From positions 186,001 to 250,000 of the forward strand of contig NZ_NISY01000002.1 of the NCBI RefSeq assembly GCF_007595705.1: 64,000 nucleotides of DNA, given 5' to 3'. Source of the stretch: Streptomyces sp. SAJ15. GTDB lineage: Bacteria; Actinomycetota; Actinomycetes; Streptomycetales; Streptomycetaceae. A program made the position numbers and the translations under genes. Position 1 is the first letter of the stretch; each line of letters begins with the position of its first letter. The notes beneath the pieces were generated by a model. That model did not search any database. It had not been told where the DNA came from and was given only the letters and a program-made list of their open reading frames with translations. Shown in pieces: positions 54,388 through 64,000 of the stretch.

Positions 54388-55917
54388 TCAGATGTCGCGG
54401 AAGGTCTCGATCTGCGCGCCGATCGAGTTCAGCCGCTCCGCCAGGTCCTCGTAGCCGCGGTTGATGACGTACACGTTGCGCAGCACCGAGGTGCCCTCGG
54501 CCGCCATCATCGCCAGCAGCACCACCACCGCGGGGCGCAGGGCGGGCGGGCACATCATCTCGGCGGAGCGCCAGCGGGTGGGGCCCTCGACGAGGACGCG
54601 GTGCGGGTCGAGCAGCTTGACGCGGGCGCCGAGGCGGTTGAGGTCGGTGAGGTAGATGGCCCGGTTGTCGTAGACCCAGTCGTGGATCAGCGTCGACCCC
54701 TGGGCGGCCGCGGCTATCGCGGCGAAGAACGGCACGTTGTCGATGTTGATGCCCGGGAACGGCATCGGGTGGATCTTGTCCAGCGGGGCGGTGAGCTTGG
54801 ACGGGCGGACCGTCAGGTCGATCAGCCGGGTGCGGCCGTTGTCCGCCGCGTACTCCGCGCCGCGCTCGTGGTCCAGGCCCATCTCCTCCAGCACGGCCAG
54901 CTCGATCTCCAGGAACTCGATCGGCACCCGGCGGATCGTCAGCTCCGACTCGGTCACCACGGCCGCGGCCAGCAGGCTCATCGCCTCGACCGGGTCCTCC
55001 GACGGCGCGTAGTCGACGTCCCGGTCGATGTGGGCGACGCCGTGCACGGTCAGCGTGGTGGTGCCCACGCCCTCGACCTTCACGCCCAGCTGCTCCAGGA
55101 AGAAACACAGGTCCTGGACCATGTAGTTGGAGGAGGCGTTGCGGATGACGGAGACTCCGTCGTGCCGGGCGGCGGCCAGCAGCGCGTTCTCGGTCACCGT
55201 GTCGCCGCGCTCGGTCAGCACGATGGCGCGGGTCGGGGAGACCGAGCGGTCGACCTCGCAGTGGTAGGTGCCGGCGGTCGGGGTGACCTCCAGGCCGAAG
55301 TGCCGAAGGGCCGTCATATGCGGCTGCACGGTACGGGTGCCCAGGTCGCAGCCGCCCGCGTAGGGAATCTTGAAGCGGTCCATCCGGTGCAGCAGCGGAC
55401 CCAGGAACATGATGACGCTGCGGGTGCGGCGCGCCGCCTCGGTGTCCATCGCGTCGAGGTTCAGCTCGGCCGGCGGGGTGATCTCCAGGTCGGCCCCGTC
55501 GTTGATCCAGCGGGCGCGGACGCCGATGCTGCCCAGCACCTCCAGGATGCGGTAGACCTCTTCGATCCGGGCCACCCGGCGCAGCGTCGTACGGCCGGAG
55601 TTGAGCAGCGAGGCGCACAGCAGCGCCACGCAGGCGTTCTTGCTCGTCTTGACGTCGATGGAGCCGGACAGCCGGCGGCCGCCCACGACTCGCAGATGCA
55701 TCGGGCCGGCGTAGCCGAGAGACACGATCTCGCTGTCGAGCGCCTCGCCTATGCGGGCGATCATCTCAAGGCTGATGTTCTGGTTGCCTCGCTCGATGCG
55801 GTTCACCGCGCTCTGGCTGGTACCCAGCGCCTCCGCAAGCTGGGACTGGGTCCAACCGCGGTGCTGCCGGGCGTCGCGGATGAGCTTGCCGATGCGTGCG
55901 AGGTAGTCATCTGTCAT
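54388..55917 (-). CDS. murA: MurA-like enolpyruvyl transferase fused to an N-terminal HTH domain
   Basis: A 509-residue fusion. Residues 1-65 are a Cro/C1-type helix-turn-helix (WTQSQLAEALGTSQSAVNRI, followed by ERGNQNIS). Residues 75-509 are an EPSP-synthase-fold UDP-N-acetylglucosamine 1-carboxyvinyltransferase: the substrate Lys-Asn in TSKNACVALL near 91, the catalytic Cys in AGGCDLGTRTVQPH near 188 and NRGYEDLAERL near the end. Key residues look intact, so it may be active in early peptidoglycan synthesis; regulatory use of the fold is also possible. The fusion is known in Streptomyces as a second MurA-like protein. A palindrome lies 13 bases before the start and is a natural binding site for the HTH. 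Confidence 0.9.
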   Translation of the reverse strand: MTDDYLARIGKLIRDARQHRGWTQSQLAEALGTSQSAVNRIERGNQNISLEMIARIGEALDSEIVSLGYAGPMHLRVVGGRRLSGSIDVKTSKNACVALLCASLLNSGRTTLRRVARIEEVYRILEVLGSIGVRARWINDGADLEITPPAELNLDAMDTEAARRTRSVIMFLGPLLHRMDRFKIPYAGGCDLGTRTVQPHMTALRHFGLEVTPTAGTYHCEVDRSVSPTRAIVLTERGDTVTENALLAAARHDGVSVIRNASSNYMVQDLCFFLEQLGVKVEGVGTTTLTVHGVAHIDRDVDYAPSEDPVEAMSLLAAAVVTESELTIRRVPIEFLEIELAVLEEMGLDHERGAEYAADNGRTRLIDLTVRPSKLTAPLDKIHPMPFPGINIDNVPFFAAIAAAAQGSTLIHDWVYDNRAIYLTDLNRLGARVKLLDPHRVLVEGPTRWRSAEMMCPPALRPAVVVLLAMMAAEGTSVLRNVYVINRGYEDLAERLNSIGAQIETFRDI

Positions 55918-55929
55918 ACCAAAGAGGCT

Positions 55930-55945
55930 ATCTCACATATGAGAT
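55930..55945. promoter_or_regulatory. Palindromic operator at the HTH-MurA start
   Basis: ATCTCA and TGAGAT (55930-55935 and 55940-55945) flank CATA, ending 13 bases upstream of the ATG. This AT-rich palindrome in GC-rich DNA, next to a gene whose product carries an HTH, suggests autoregulation. Confidence 0.55.
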
Positions 55946-55996
55946 GCGCGTGGGGCGGGGGGTGTGGAGGAGAGGGGGCTAGGGGCGATCCGGCCG

Positions 55997-56890
55997 TCAT
56001 CGCCGTACGGCGAGCGCCACCAGCGTGTGCGCGGGTCCCTCCAGGGTCGCGCGGCAGACGAGTTCCACGCGGTGCACCAGTCGCGGGGCGGTGAGCGGCA
56101 CGGAGACCACGCCGGGGACGGACTCGGCGACCGCGTGCGGCAGCAGGGTCAGCCCCTGGCTCGCCACGGCCAGGGCGACCAGCGCCCGGACGTCGGTCCC
56201 GGTGTACGTCAGCGCGGCCCGGAAGCCGCGCGGGGCGTCGGCGGCCGCGCGCAACTGCCCGAGCGACACGCCCGAGTCGGGGGCCTCCACCCAGCGCGCC
56301 CCGGCCAGGTCGGCCAGCCGCAGTCCGAGCCGCCGGGCCAGCGGGTGCCCCTGTGCCAGCGGCACCGCCAGCGGCGTCTCGGCGAGGACCACCACGGCCA
56401 GCGGGGCGGCGTCGGGCAGGGGCAGCGGCAGCGGATCGCCGGGCGTGGCGATGCCGTCGGTCAGCCCGATGTCCAGGTCCCCGGCCGCCACCGCGGCCGG
56501 GATCCGGGCCCGGCCCAGCACTCGCACCCCGATGGGGGTGTCGGGGTGTCGGCGGCCGGCCTCGGCGAGCGCCTCCGCCAGCGTGGGGGTCAGGGCGAGC
56601 GGGGAGGCCCCGACGGTGAGCCGGGGCGCGCGGGGCGCGGTCGACCGGGTGATGTCGGCCCGCGCCGCCTCAAGCCGCGACAGCAGCGGCCCGGCGTGCT
56701 CCAGCAGCCGGCTGCCCGCCGCGGTCGGGGCCACCGGCTGCCGGGTCAGCAGTGGGGCCCGCAGCTCGGCCTCGAGCGAGGCGATGTGCTGCGACACCGC
56801 CGAGCGGGTGACCCCCAGCTCGCGCGCGGCGTCGGTGAAGGACCCGCAGCGGGCCACGGCCTCGAAGGTGCGGAGCAGGCGAGGGTCCAT
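55997..56890 (-). CDS. LysR-family transcriptional regulator
   Basis: A 297-residue LysR-type regulator. The N-terminal winged helix reads LLRTFEAVARCGSFTDAARE, then LGVTRSAVSQHIASLEAELR. The effector-binding domain from about 90 on contains LTVGASPLALTPTLAEALAE and ALVALAVASQGLTLLPHAVA. The target and ligand are unknown. It lies between the VOC gene and HTH-MurA on the same strand, with gaps of about 78 bases on each side, so it could control either or be independent. Confidence 0.88.
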   Translation of the reverse strand: MDPRLLRTFEAVARCGSFTDAARELGVTRSAVSQHIASLEAELRAPLLTRQPVAPTAAGSRLLEHAGPLLSRLEAARADITRSTAPRAPRLTVGASPLALTPTLAEALAEAGRRHPDTPIGVRVLGRARIPAAVAAGDLDIGLTDGIATPGDPLPLPLPDAAPLAVVVLAETPLAVPLAQGHPLARRLGLRLADLAGARWVEAPDSGVSLGQLRAAADAPRGFRAALTYTGTDVRALVALAVASQGLTLLPHAVAESVPGVVSVPLTAPRLVHRVELVCRATLEGPAHTLVALAVRR

Positions 56891-56967
56891 GCGACCAGTT
56901 TCGTGGAAACGGGCCGGCCGGGCGGCGCATGCTCATAAGTGTCGGATTTCCGACGCGTCCAGCCCGA

Positions 56968-57339
56968 TCACTTCTCCTGGAGCACCGACAGCACATTGCC
57001 GGCCGGGTCGGTGAACCAGGCGATGTCCGGCCCCTGGCCCCGGGTGATGCCCTTCTCGTCCTGCTCGAAGCCGTCGTACCGCTCGAAGCTCACCCCGCGC
57101 TCGGTCAGCCCGGTCACGGCGCCGTCGATGTCGTCGACGGGAAAGTTGAGGATGGTGAAGGTCGCCGGGGTGTGGTTGTCCTTGGGGTAGACGAGGACGT
57201 CCGTGCCGCCGGCGAGGTGCAGGGTGAGCAGCCCGTACCGTTCCGTCACCCGCAGGCCCAGCGTCTCGCCGTAGAAGTCCTTCGCCCGCTGGAGGTCGTC
57301 CACGGCGAAGCCGCTGAACGCCTTGCTGTTCTGCAACAT
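56968..57339 (-). CDS. VOC-family (glyoxalase/bleomycin-resistance fold) protein
   Basis: A 123-residue vicinal-oxygen-chelate fold protein with paired beta-alpha-beta-beta-beta modules: [20 protein letters not shown] near 9 and [18 protein letters not shown] near 60, ending [14 protein letters not shown]. Metal ligands are not convincingly complete, so it may be a binding or resistance protein rather than an enzyme. ATG 57339 has only a weak purine-rich site upstream. It is divergent from acnA. Confidence 0.85.
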   Translation of the reverse strand: MLQNSKAFSGFAVDDLQRAKDFYGETLGLRVTERYGLLTLHLAGGTDVLVYPKDNHTPATFTILNFPVDDIDGAVTGLTERGVSFERYDGFEQDEKGITRGQGPDIAWFTDPAGNVLSVLQEK

Positions 57340-57500
57340 GACCCGTCCGTCCCTTCCTGCCGGTGATGCTCTCCTTCGTCCCTTCCGTAACTCCAGTCTG
57401 CTGCGGTGCGGGGGTGGTCCGTCGGGGCGTGCGGGCCGGGCGCGGCGGCGGGGTGCGGCCGGCAGGGGGTTTCAGGGGGGCGGGCGGGGTGTGCCCGGGC

Positions 57501-57529
57501 ATGACCGAGCGGCGGCGATGTACTAGAGT
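57501..57529 (+). promoter_or_regulatory. acnA promoter
   Basis: ATGACC (57501-57506) and TAGAGT (57524-57529) are 17 bases apart. TAGAGT is an excellent Streptomyces -10 element. Transcription would begin near 57536, inside the adjacent palindrome. Confidence 0.5.
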
Positions 57530-57547
57530 TATCTCGACATCGAGATA
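57530..57547. promoter_or_regulatory. Palindromic operator at the acnA transcription start
   Basis: TATCTCG (57530-57536) and CGAGATA (57541-57547) flank ACAT. The palindrome begins right after the -10 hexamer, where a bound repressor would block polymerase. The regulator is not identified in the window. Confidence 0.6.
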
Positions 57548-57589
57548 TCTAGCGAGAGACGTACCGCGCCGCATTCGAGTAAGGGCAGC

Positions 57590-60394
<2,805 letters not shown>

Positions 60395-60419
60395 GCGGCG
60401 GCGTACGCCCCACGCGCCA

Positions 60420-60458
60420 CGGCGGGCCGCACCCCCTTCCCGGGGGTGCGGCCCGCCG
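60420..60458 (+). terminator. Terminator after acnA
   Basis: Perfect 17-bp stem (CGGCGGGCCGCACCCCC at 60420-60436, complement at 60442-60458) with a five-base loop, 26 bases after the stop. It also lies just beyond the 3' end of the converging FG-GAP gene and can serve both. Confidence 0.9.
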
Positions 60459-60482
60459 CGCGTTCACCGTCGTCCGGCGCCG

Positions 60483-61442
60483 TCACGAGAACAGCTGGGT
60501 GTACTGGTTCCAGCCGGAGTTGCCGATCCTGACCCGGGCCGCGAACGGGGCGGACGCCCTGCCCGTGCCCTTGTAGAGCCACAGGGCGCCCGTCGTGTCG
60601 CGGGCGAGCAGGTCGGCCCGGCCGTCGGCGTCGAGGTCCACGTCACCCGAGGCCACCAGGCGGTTGTAGGTGTTCCAGCCCGAGCCGATCCGGGTGCGCG
60701 TGGCGAACGGCCTGGTGTAGTCGCCGGTGCCCTTGTAGAGCCAGAGCACGCCGGCCTTGTCGCGGGCGACGAGGTCGGCCCTGCCGTCGCCGGTCAGGTC
60801 GTGCCGGCCGGCGATCTGGGTGTACCGACCCCAGCCGGTGCCGACCTTCTTACGGGCGGTCAGCGTGGCGTCCGGGCGGGCCAGACAGAGCCAGAGGGTG
60901 CCGGAGCCGTCCCGGGCGAGGAGGTCCGGCTCCCGGGCGCCGCCGAGGTCGCCCGGGGACAGCAGCACGTCGTACCGGTTCCAGCCGGGGCCGATCTCCT
61001 TGTCGGAGGTGTCGTCCGTGAAGGCGAGGGTGCCGTCGGTGCCGCGCGCGTACATCCCGTCGAACACGCCGTCCCCGTCGCGGTCGACGTGCGTCGCGGC
61101 GCTGACGTACCTCCAGTCGCCCCGCACGACCAGCTGACGGGGCAGCAGCCCGCCCCTCCCGTTCGGCATGTAGTAGTACAGATCGCCCGTGGCGGTGGCG
61201 CCGGCCAGCGGGAGGATGGGGGCGTAGCCGCCCGCGCCGACCGACGTCGGCGCCTCGGCGCGGCGCGCCGCGTTCAACTCGGCGCTCTGCGCCTGTGCGC
61301 GCTTCACCGGCGCCGGGAGGGGCGTCGGCTTGTCGTCGGCCACGGCGGTGCCGGTGGTGGTGCCGACGAGGACGGCGGCGATCGCCGCGGTCGTCAGCCG
61401 CGCCAGGGCGCGGCCGTGGTGACGGCCGGAGGATGGGGCCAC
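60483..61442 (-). CDS. Secreted FG-GAP/VCBS-repeat protein, paralogue 1
   Basis: A 319-residue secreted protein. A signal peptide ends at GTAVA-DD near residue 36. The rest consists of FG-GAP/VCBS blades, each with an Asp-rich loop such as DLTGDGRADLVARDKAGVLW followed by LYKGTGDYTRPFATR. These loops bind calcium in related folds and the repeats can build a propeller; no catalytic domain is present. The GTG at 61442 is chosen by comparison with the two paralogues: each has GGAG, six bases, then GTG. An upstream TTG at 61454 is less likely. Function may be extracellular adhesion or ligand binding. Confidence 0.82.
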   Translation of the reverse strand: MAPSSGRHHGRALARLTTAAIAAVLVGTTTGTAVADDKPTPLPAPVKRAQAQSAELNAARRAEAPTSVGAGGYAPILPLAGATATGDLYYYMPNGRGGLLPRQLVVRGDWRYVSAATHVDRDGDGVFDGMYARGTDGTLAFTDDTSDKEIGPGWNRYDVLLSPGDLGGAREPDLLARDGSGTLWLCLARPDATLTARKKVGTGWGRYTQIAGRHDLTGDGRADLVARDKAGVLWLYKGTGDYTRPFATRTRIGSGWNTYNRLVASGDVDLDADGRADLLARDTTGALWLYKGTGRASAPFAARVRIGNSGWNQYTQLFS

Positions 61443-61555
61443 GTATGTCTCCAAGATGACGTGCGTACGGCGCGATGTGCGGAGTGGGGGGCATCGCGGG
61501 CAGGATCCTGGACAGGATCTTCACAGGTCACGGCGGCGGGTGCCGCCGCGCACGA

Positions 61556-61587
61556 GGGCCGCACCCCTCGGGAGAGCGGTGCGGCCC
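61556..61587 (-). terminator. Terminator of FG-GAP paralogue 2
   Basis: A 10-bp stem, GGGCCGCACC at 61556-61565 with its complement at 61578-61587, lies 16 bases beyond the 3' end of the gene ending at 61603. Its arms resemble those of the acnA terminator. Confidence 0.7.
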
Positions 61588-61602
61588 GGGCGGCTCGGGG
61601 CC

Positions 61603-62571
61603 CTACGAGAACAGTCGGTACGCGTTCCAGCCGGAGTCGCCGATCTTGACCTTGGCCGTGAAGGGTGCCGAGGCGTTGCCGGTGCCCTTGTAGAGCCACA
61701 GCGCCCCGGCCTTGTCGCGGGCGACGAGGTCGGCGCGGCCCTTCTCGTCGATGTCCAGGTCGCCGGTGGAGAGGATCCGGTCGAACTGGTTCCAGCCGCC
61801 GCCGATCTTCGTACGCGCGGTGAACGGCCTCTTGTAGTCGCCGGTGCCCTTGTAGAGCCACAGCACGCCGGCCTTGTCGCGGGCGACGATGTCGGCCCTG
61901 CCGTCGCCGGAGAGGTCGTGCTGGCCGGCGATCTGGGTGAACTGGCCCCAGCCGGTGCCGACCTTCTTACGGGCGCTCAGCGAGCCGTCGCCCTTGGCCA
62001 GGAAGAGCCAGAGGGTGCCGGAGCCGTCCCGGGCGAGGACGTCGGCCTCCTTGGCCCCGCCGAGGTCGCCCGGGGACAGCAGCACGTCGTACGTGTCCCA
62101 GCCGCGGCCGAGGTCCGTGTCGGCGTTGTATCCCGTGTAGCGCAGGGCGCCGTCGCTGGTCCGGGTGTACGTCCCGTCGAGGTTCTCGTCCCGGTCGAAG
62201 TCGACCTGCATGATGGCGTCGACGTCCTTCCAGCCGCCCTTCGGCTTCACCGGGAAGGGCTTGCGCAGGCCGCCGTCGCCGTTCGGCGTGTACAGGAGCA
62301 GGTCACCGGTCTCGGTGATGGCGTTGAGCGGGAGGTACGGAGCGAAGGTGCCCGGGGCCGCCGACTTCGGGCCGTGCGCCCGGAGTCCGTCGAGCGCGGT
62401 GCCTCGCTCCGCGACCTGCTTCATCGCCGTGCGCAGGGCGGTCGGGTCGGAGGCCGGGCCGTCGTCGGCGACAGCGGTGCCGGCGGTGGTGCCGACCAGG
62501 GCGGCGGCTATCGCGGCGGTGGTCAGCCGGGCGAGCGCGCGGCCGCGCTGACGGCCGGAGAGAAGGGTCAC
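61603..62571 (-). CDS. Secreted FG-GAP/VCBS-repeat protein, paralogue 2
   Basis: A 322-residue secreted protein closely related to its two neighbours. The signal peptide ends at GTAVA-DD. Blades include DLSGDGRADIVARDKAGVLW and DIDEKGRADLVARDKAGALW, each followed by LYKGTG. It differs from paralogue 1 mainly in the N-terminal linker (residues 36-90), where the three copies are unlike. GTG 62571 has GGAG six bases upstream. The adjoining gap 62572-62747 holds only AT-richer promoter-like sequence. Confidence 0.82.
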   Translation of the reverse strand: MTLLSGRQRGRALARLTTAAIAAALVGTTAGTAVADDGPASDPTALRTAMKQVAERGTALDGLRAHGPKSAAPGTFAPYLPLNAITETGDLLLYTPNGDGGLRKPFPVKPKGGWKDVDAIMQVDFDRDENLDGTYTRTSDGALRYTGYNADTDLGRGWDTYDVLLSPGDLGGAKEADVLARDGSGTLWLFLAKGDGSLSARKKVGTGWGQFTQIAGQHDLSGDGRADIVARDKAGVLWLYKGTGDYKRPFTARTKIGGGWNQFDRILSTGDLDIDEKGRADLVARDKAGALWLYKGTGNASAPFTAKVKIGDSGWNAYRLFS

Positions 62572-62747
62572 GTATTACTCCAGAGTGATGTACAGGGACG
62601 CGAGGTACCTGATGGGGCATAACGCGATATCACCCTGATCGTCGCACGTAGACCTTCACCTTGATCATTATTGCGCTTCATCGGATTGTCACCGTTCTGT
62701 CACAGTCGGATGGTTCCTCCCCACGGCGGTCCCAGCGGAAAAGCGGA

Positions 62748-62779
62748 ACGGGCCGTACCCCCAAGGGGGTACGGCCCGT
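62748..62779 (-). terminator. Terminator of FG-GAP paralogue 3
   Basis: Perfect 15-bp stem (ACGGGCCGTACCCCC at 62748-62762, complement at 62765-62779), 19 bases beyond the 3' end of the gene ending at 62798. Confidence 0.85.
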
Positions 62780-62797
62780 CCGCCGGCCTGCCGGACC

Positions 62798-63703
62798 TTA
62801 CGAGAAGATCAGGGTGTACTTGCCCCAGCCCGAACCGACCTTCTTCTTCGCCTTGAAGGGCGCGGACGCCTTGCCGGTGCCCTTGAAGAGCCAGGCGTTG
62901 CCGGACTTGTCGCGGGCGACCAGGTCGCTGCGGCCGTCGAGGTCCACGTCACCGGAGGACAGGATGCGGTTGTAGCCGTTCCAACCGCCGCCGACCTTCA
63001 GCCGCTTGGCGAACGGCTTGTCGGCGTCGCCGGTGCCCTTGTAGAGCCACAGCACACCGGCCTTGTCGCGGGCGACGATGTCGGCCCTGCCGTCGCCGGA
63101 CAGGTCGCCCTGGCCGGCGATCTGGGTGTACTGACCCCAGCCCGAGCCGACCTTCTTCTTGGCGTTCAGCGTGCCGTTGGACTTGGCGACGTACAGGTAG
63201 AGCACGCCGGACTTGTTGCGGGCGAGGATGTCGCTCTGCTTCGTGCCGGCGAGGTTGCCCGGGGCCAGCAGCAGGTTGAACTGGTTCCAGCCGCCCCCGA
63301 TCTTCCGCTCGCCCTTCGCGAAGTCGGCGAACGTCAGGGTGCCGTTGGTGTGGCGGCCGTACATTCCGTCGGCGACGCCGTCCTTGTTGTTGTCGACGTA
63401 GAACGCCGTGTTGATGCGCTCCGCCCAGAAGTCGCCGCCGATCTTCTTGCTCTCCAGGCCGCCGCGGCCGTTCGGGGAGTAGGCGTAGAAGTCGCCGGCC
63501 TTGGTCACGGCGAGAAGCGGGAAGACGGGCGCGGAGGCGCGCGCCGCCGCCGACTTCGGGGCCGCCTTGACGCCCGCGAGCGGCGCCGGGTTCTCGTCGG
63601 CCATCGCGGTGCCGGCGGTGGTGCCGACCAGAGCGGCGGCTATCGCCGCGGTCGTCAGCCGCGCCAGGGCGCGGCCGCGGTTACGGCCGGAGGAAAGGGC
63701 CAC
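62798..63703 (-). CDS. Secreted FG-GAP/VCBS-repeat protein, paralogue 3
   Basis: A 301-residue secreted protein, third of the tandem set. The signal peptide ends at GTAMA-DE. Blades include DLSGDGRADIVARDKAGVLW and LDGRSDLVARDKSGNAWLFK. It is Lys-richer than the others (KKVGSGWGKYTLIFS at the C-terminus). GTG 63703 has GGAG six bases upstream; the in-frame TTG at 63715 is less likely. Each copy has its own terminator, so they are separate transcripts and not an operon. Confidence 0.82.
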   Translation of the reverse strand: MALSSGRNRGRALARLTTAAIAAALVGTTAGTAMADENPAPLAGVKAAPKSAAARASAPVFPLLAVTKAGDFYAYSPNGRGGLESKKIGGDFWAERINTAFYVDNNKDGVADGMYGRHTNGTLTFADFAKGERKIGGGWNQFNLLLAPGNLAGTKQSDILARNKSGVLYLYVAKSNGTLNAKKKVGSGWGQYTQIAGQGDLSGDGRADIVARDKAGVLWLYKGTGDADKPFAKRLKVGGGWNGYNRILSSGDVDLDGRSDLVARDKSGNAWLFKGTGKASAPFKAKKKVGSGWGKYTLIFS

Positions 63704-63732
63704 GTGGTGCTCCAAAGTGAAGGACAGAGAGA

Positions 63733-63762
63733 CGCGGCGCGCCGCTCGTGGGGCGCGCCGCG
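63733..63762 (-). terminator. Terminator between the right-edge gene and FG-GAP paralogue 3
   Basis: An 11-bp stem, CGCGGCGCGCC at 63733-63743 with its complement at 63752-63762. It lies 73 bases beyond the stop of the leftward gene that enters from the right edge, and about 30 bases upstream of the next start. Confidence 0.7.
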
Positions 63763-63834
63763 ATTTCTCCTGGATCGTTGCACACGATCTTCACGAGTCA
63801 ACGGGTTCGCCGACCCCGCCTTGTCACCATTTCG

Positions 63835-63999
63835 TCACCGTTTTCGAGCTTGCCCCAGAAGTTCGATCTCTGTGAGCGTCGCCCTGCTGTCTGTTACCAG
63901 CCGGTAGTGCGCGTAGGCGCCCGGGTGGGCCACGGCGAAGACCCGCGTCTGCCGGTCCCAGGTGAAGGACTCGCCCTCGCGCCGGTCCAGGTCCCGCCA
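63835..63999 (-). CDS. C-terminal end of a secreted-glycosidase-like or discoidin-type protein (partial)
   Basis: Fifty-four codons of a leftward gene running in from the right edge, ending at TGA 63835-63837. The residues SFTWDRQTRVFAVAHPGAYA, then HYRLVTD and LTEIELLG, match the end of a discoidin/F5-8-type or lectin-like beta-sandwich (PG.Y.HYRL...L.EIELLG). This is often seen at the C-terminus of Streptomyces secreted mannosidases (GH92-like). The catalytic part is outside the window, so the enzyme type is a guess. Confidence 0.6.
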   Translation of the reverse strand, partial: WRDLDRREGESFTWDRQTRVFAVAHPGAYAHYRLVTDSRATLTEIELLGQARKR

Positions 64000-64000
64000 T

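Overview
The window is very GC-rich actinobacterial DNA and looks like a Streptomyces or close-relative chromosome. Supporting signs are GGAGG ribosome sites, many GTG starts, a DtxR/IdeR-type iron box, an HTH-MurA fusion, a DUF6099-type protein, an LLM-family flavin (F420-type) oxidoreductase, AcnA and several FG-GAP/VCBS secreted proteins. No tRNA, rRNA, CRISPR array or intact insertion sequence was found.

Left end (1-8.5 kb): the tail of an upstream gene, a decayed UvrD-type helicase, an intact GmrSD-type (type IV) restriction enzyme that carries an internal alkyltransferase-like module, a frameshifted DUF4365 remnant, then a three-gene iron-siderophore ABC transporter behind an iron box. 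From 8.5 to 14.7 kb are small housekeeping or accessory genes: DUF402, a SepF paralogue, an AAA ATPase translationally coupled to a MazG-like pyrophosphohydrolase, a DUF6099-like protein, an LLM oxidoreductase and a homocysteine S-methyltransferase.

From 14.9 to 19.1 kb lies the Hen1-Pnkp RNA-repair pair, followed by a strong terminator and a Crp/Fnr regulator with its own promoter. Then comes the most unusual part of the window, a single-strand block of ten genes at 20.3-42.1 kb. Nearly all junctions are stop/start overlaps (ATGA or GTGA). The products are a degenerate nucleotide-cyclase-like protein, a STAND-like protein with an altered P-loop, an SPFH-like coiled-coil protein, a secreted and membrane-anchored vWA protein, a small low-complexity protein, a 1,420-residue tubulin-like protein, a membrane protein of unknown family, a pseudokinase, a P-loop GTPase and a tail-anchored partner. 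Most have long disordered tails built from short DNA repeats. I infer a membrane-associated, GTPase/tubulin-centred signalling or conflict system. Its function is not known to me.

Right of this are arcA-arcB (arginine deiminase and ornithine carbamoyltransferase), an anti-sigma-type ATPase, and a two-direction aromatic acyl-CoA catabolic cluster: enoyl-CoA hydratase, fused monooxygenase/old-yellow-enzyme reductase, CoA ligase, PaaX regulator, acyl-CoA dehydrogenase and RidA. This set best fits 2-aminobenzoate or salicylate degradation through CoA thioesters. A complete extra EF-Tu gene sits inside it. The right end carries an HTH-MurA fusion with a palindromic operator, a LysR regulator, a VOC protein, aconitase with a promoter-palindrome-iron-box array, three tandem FG-GAP/VCBS secreted paralogues, and the C-terminus of a protein that runs off the window.
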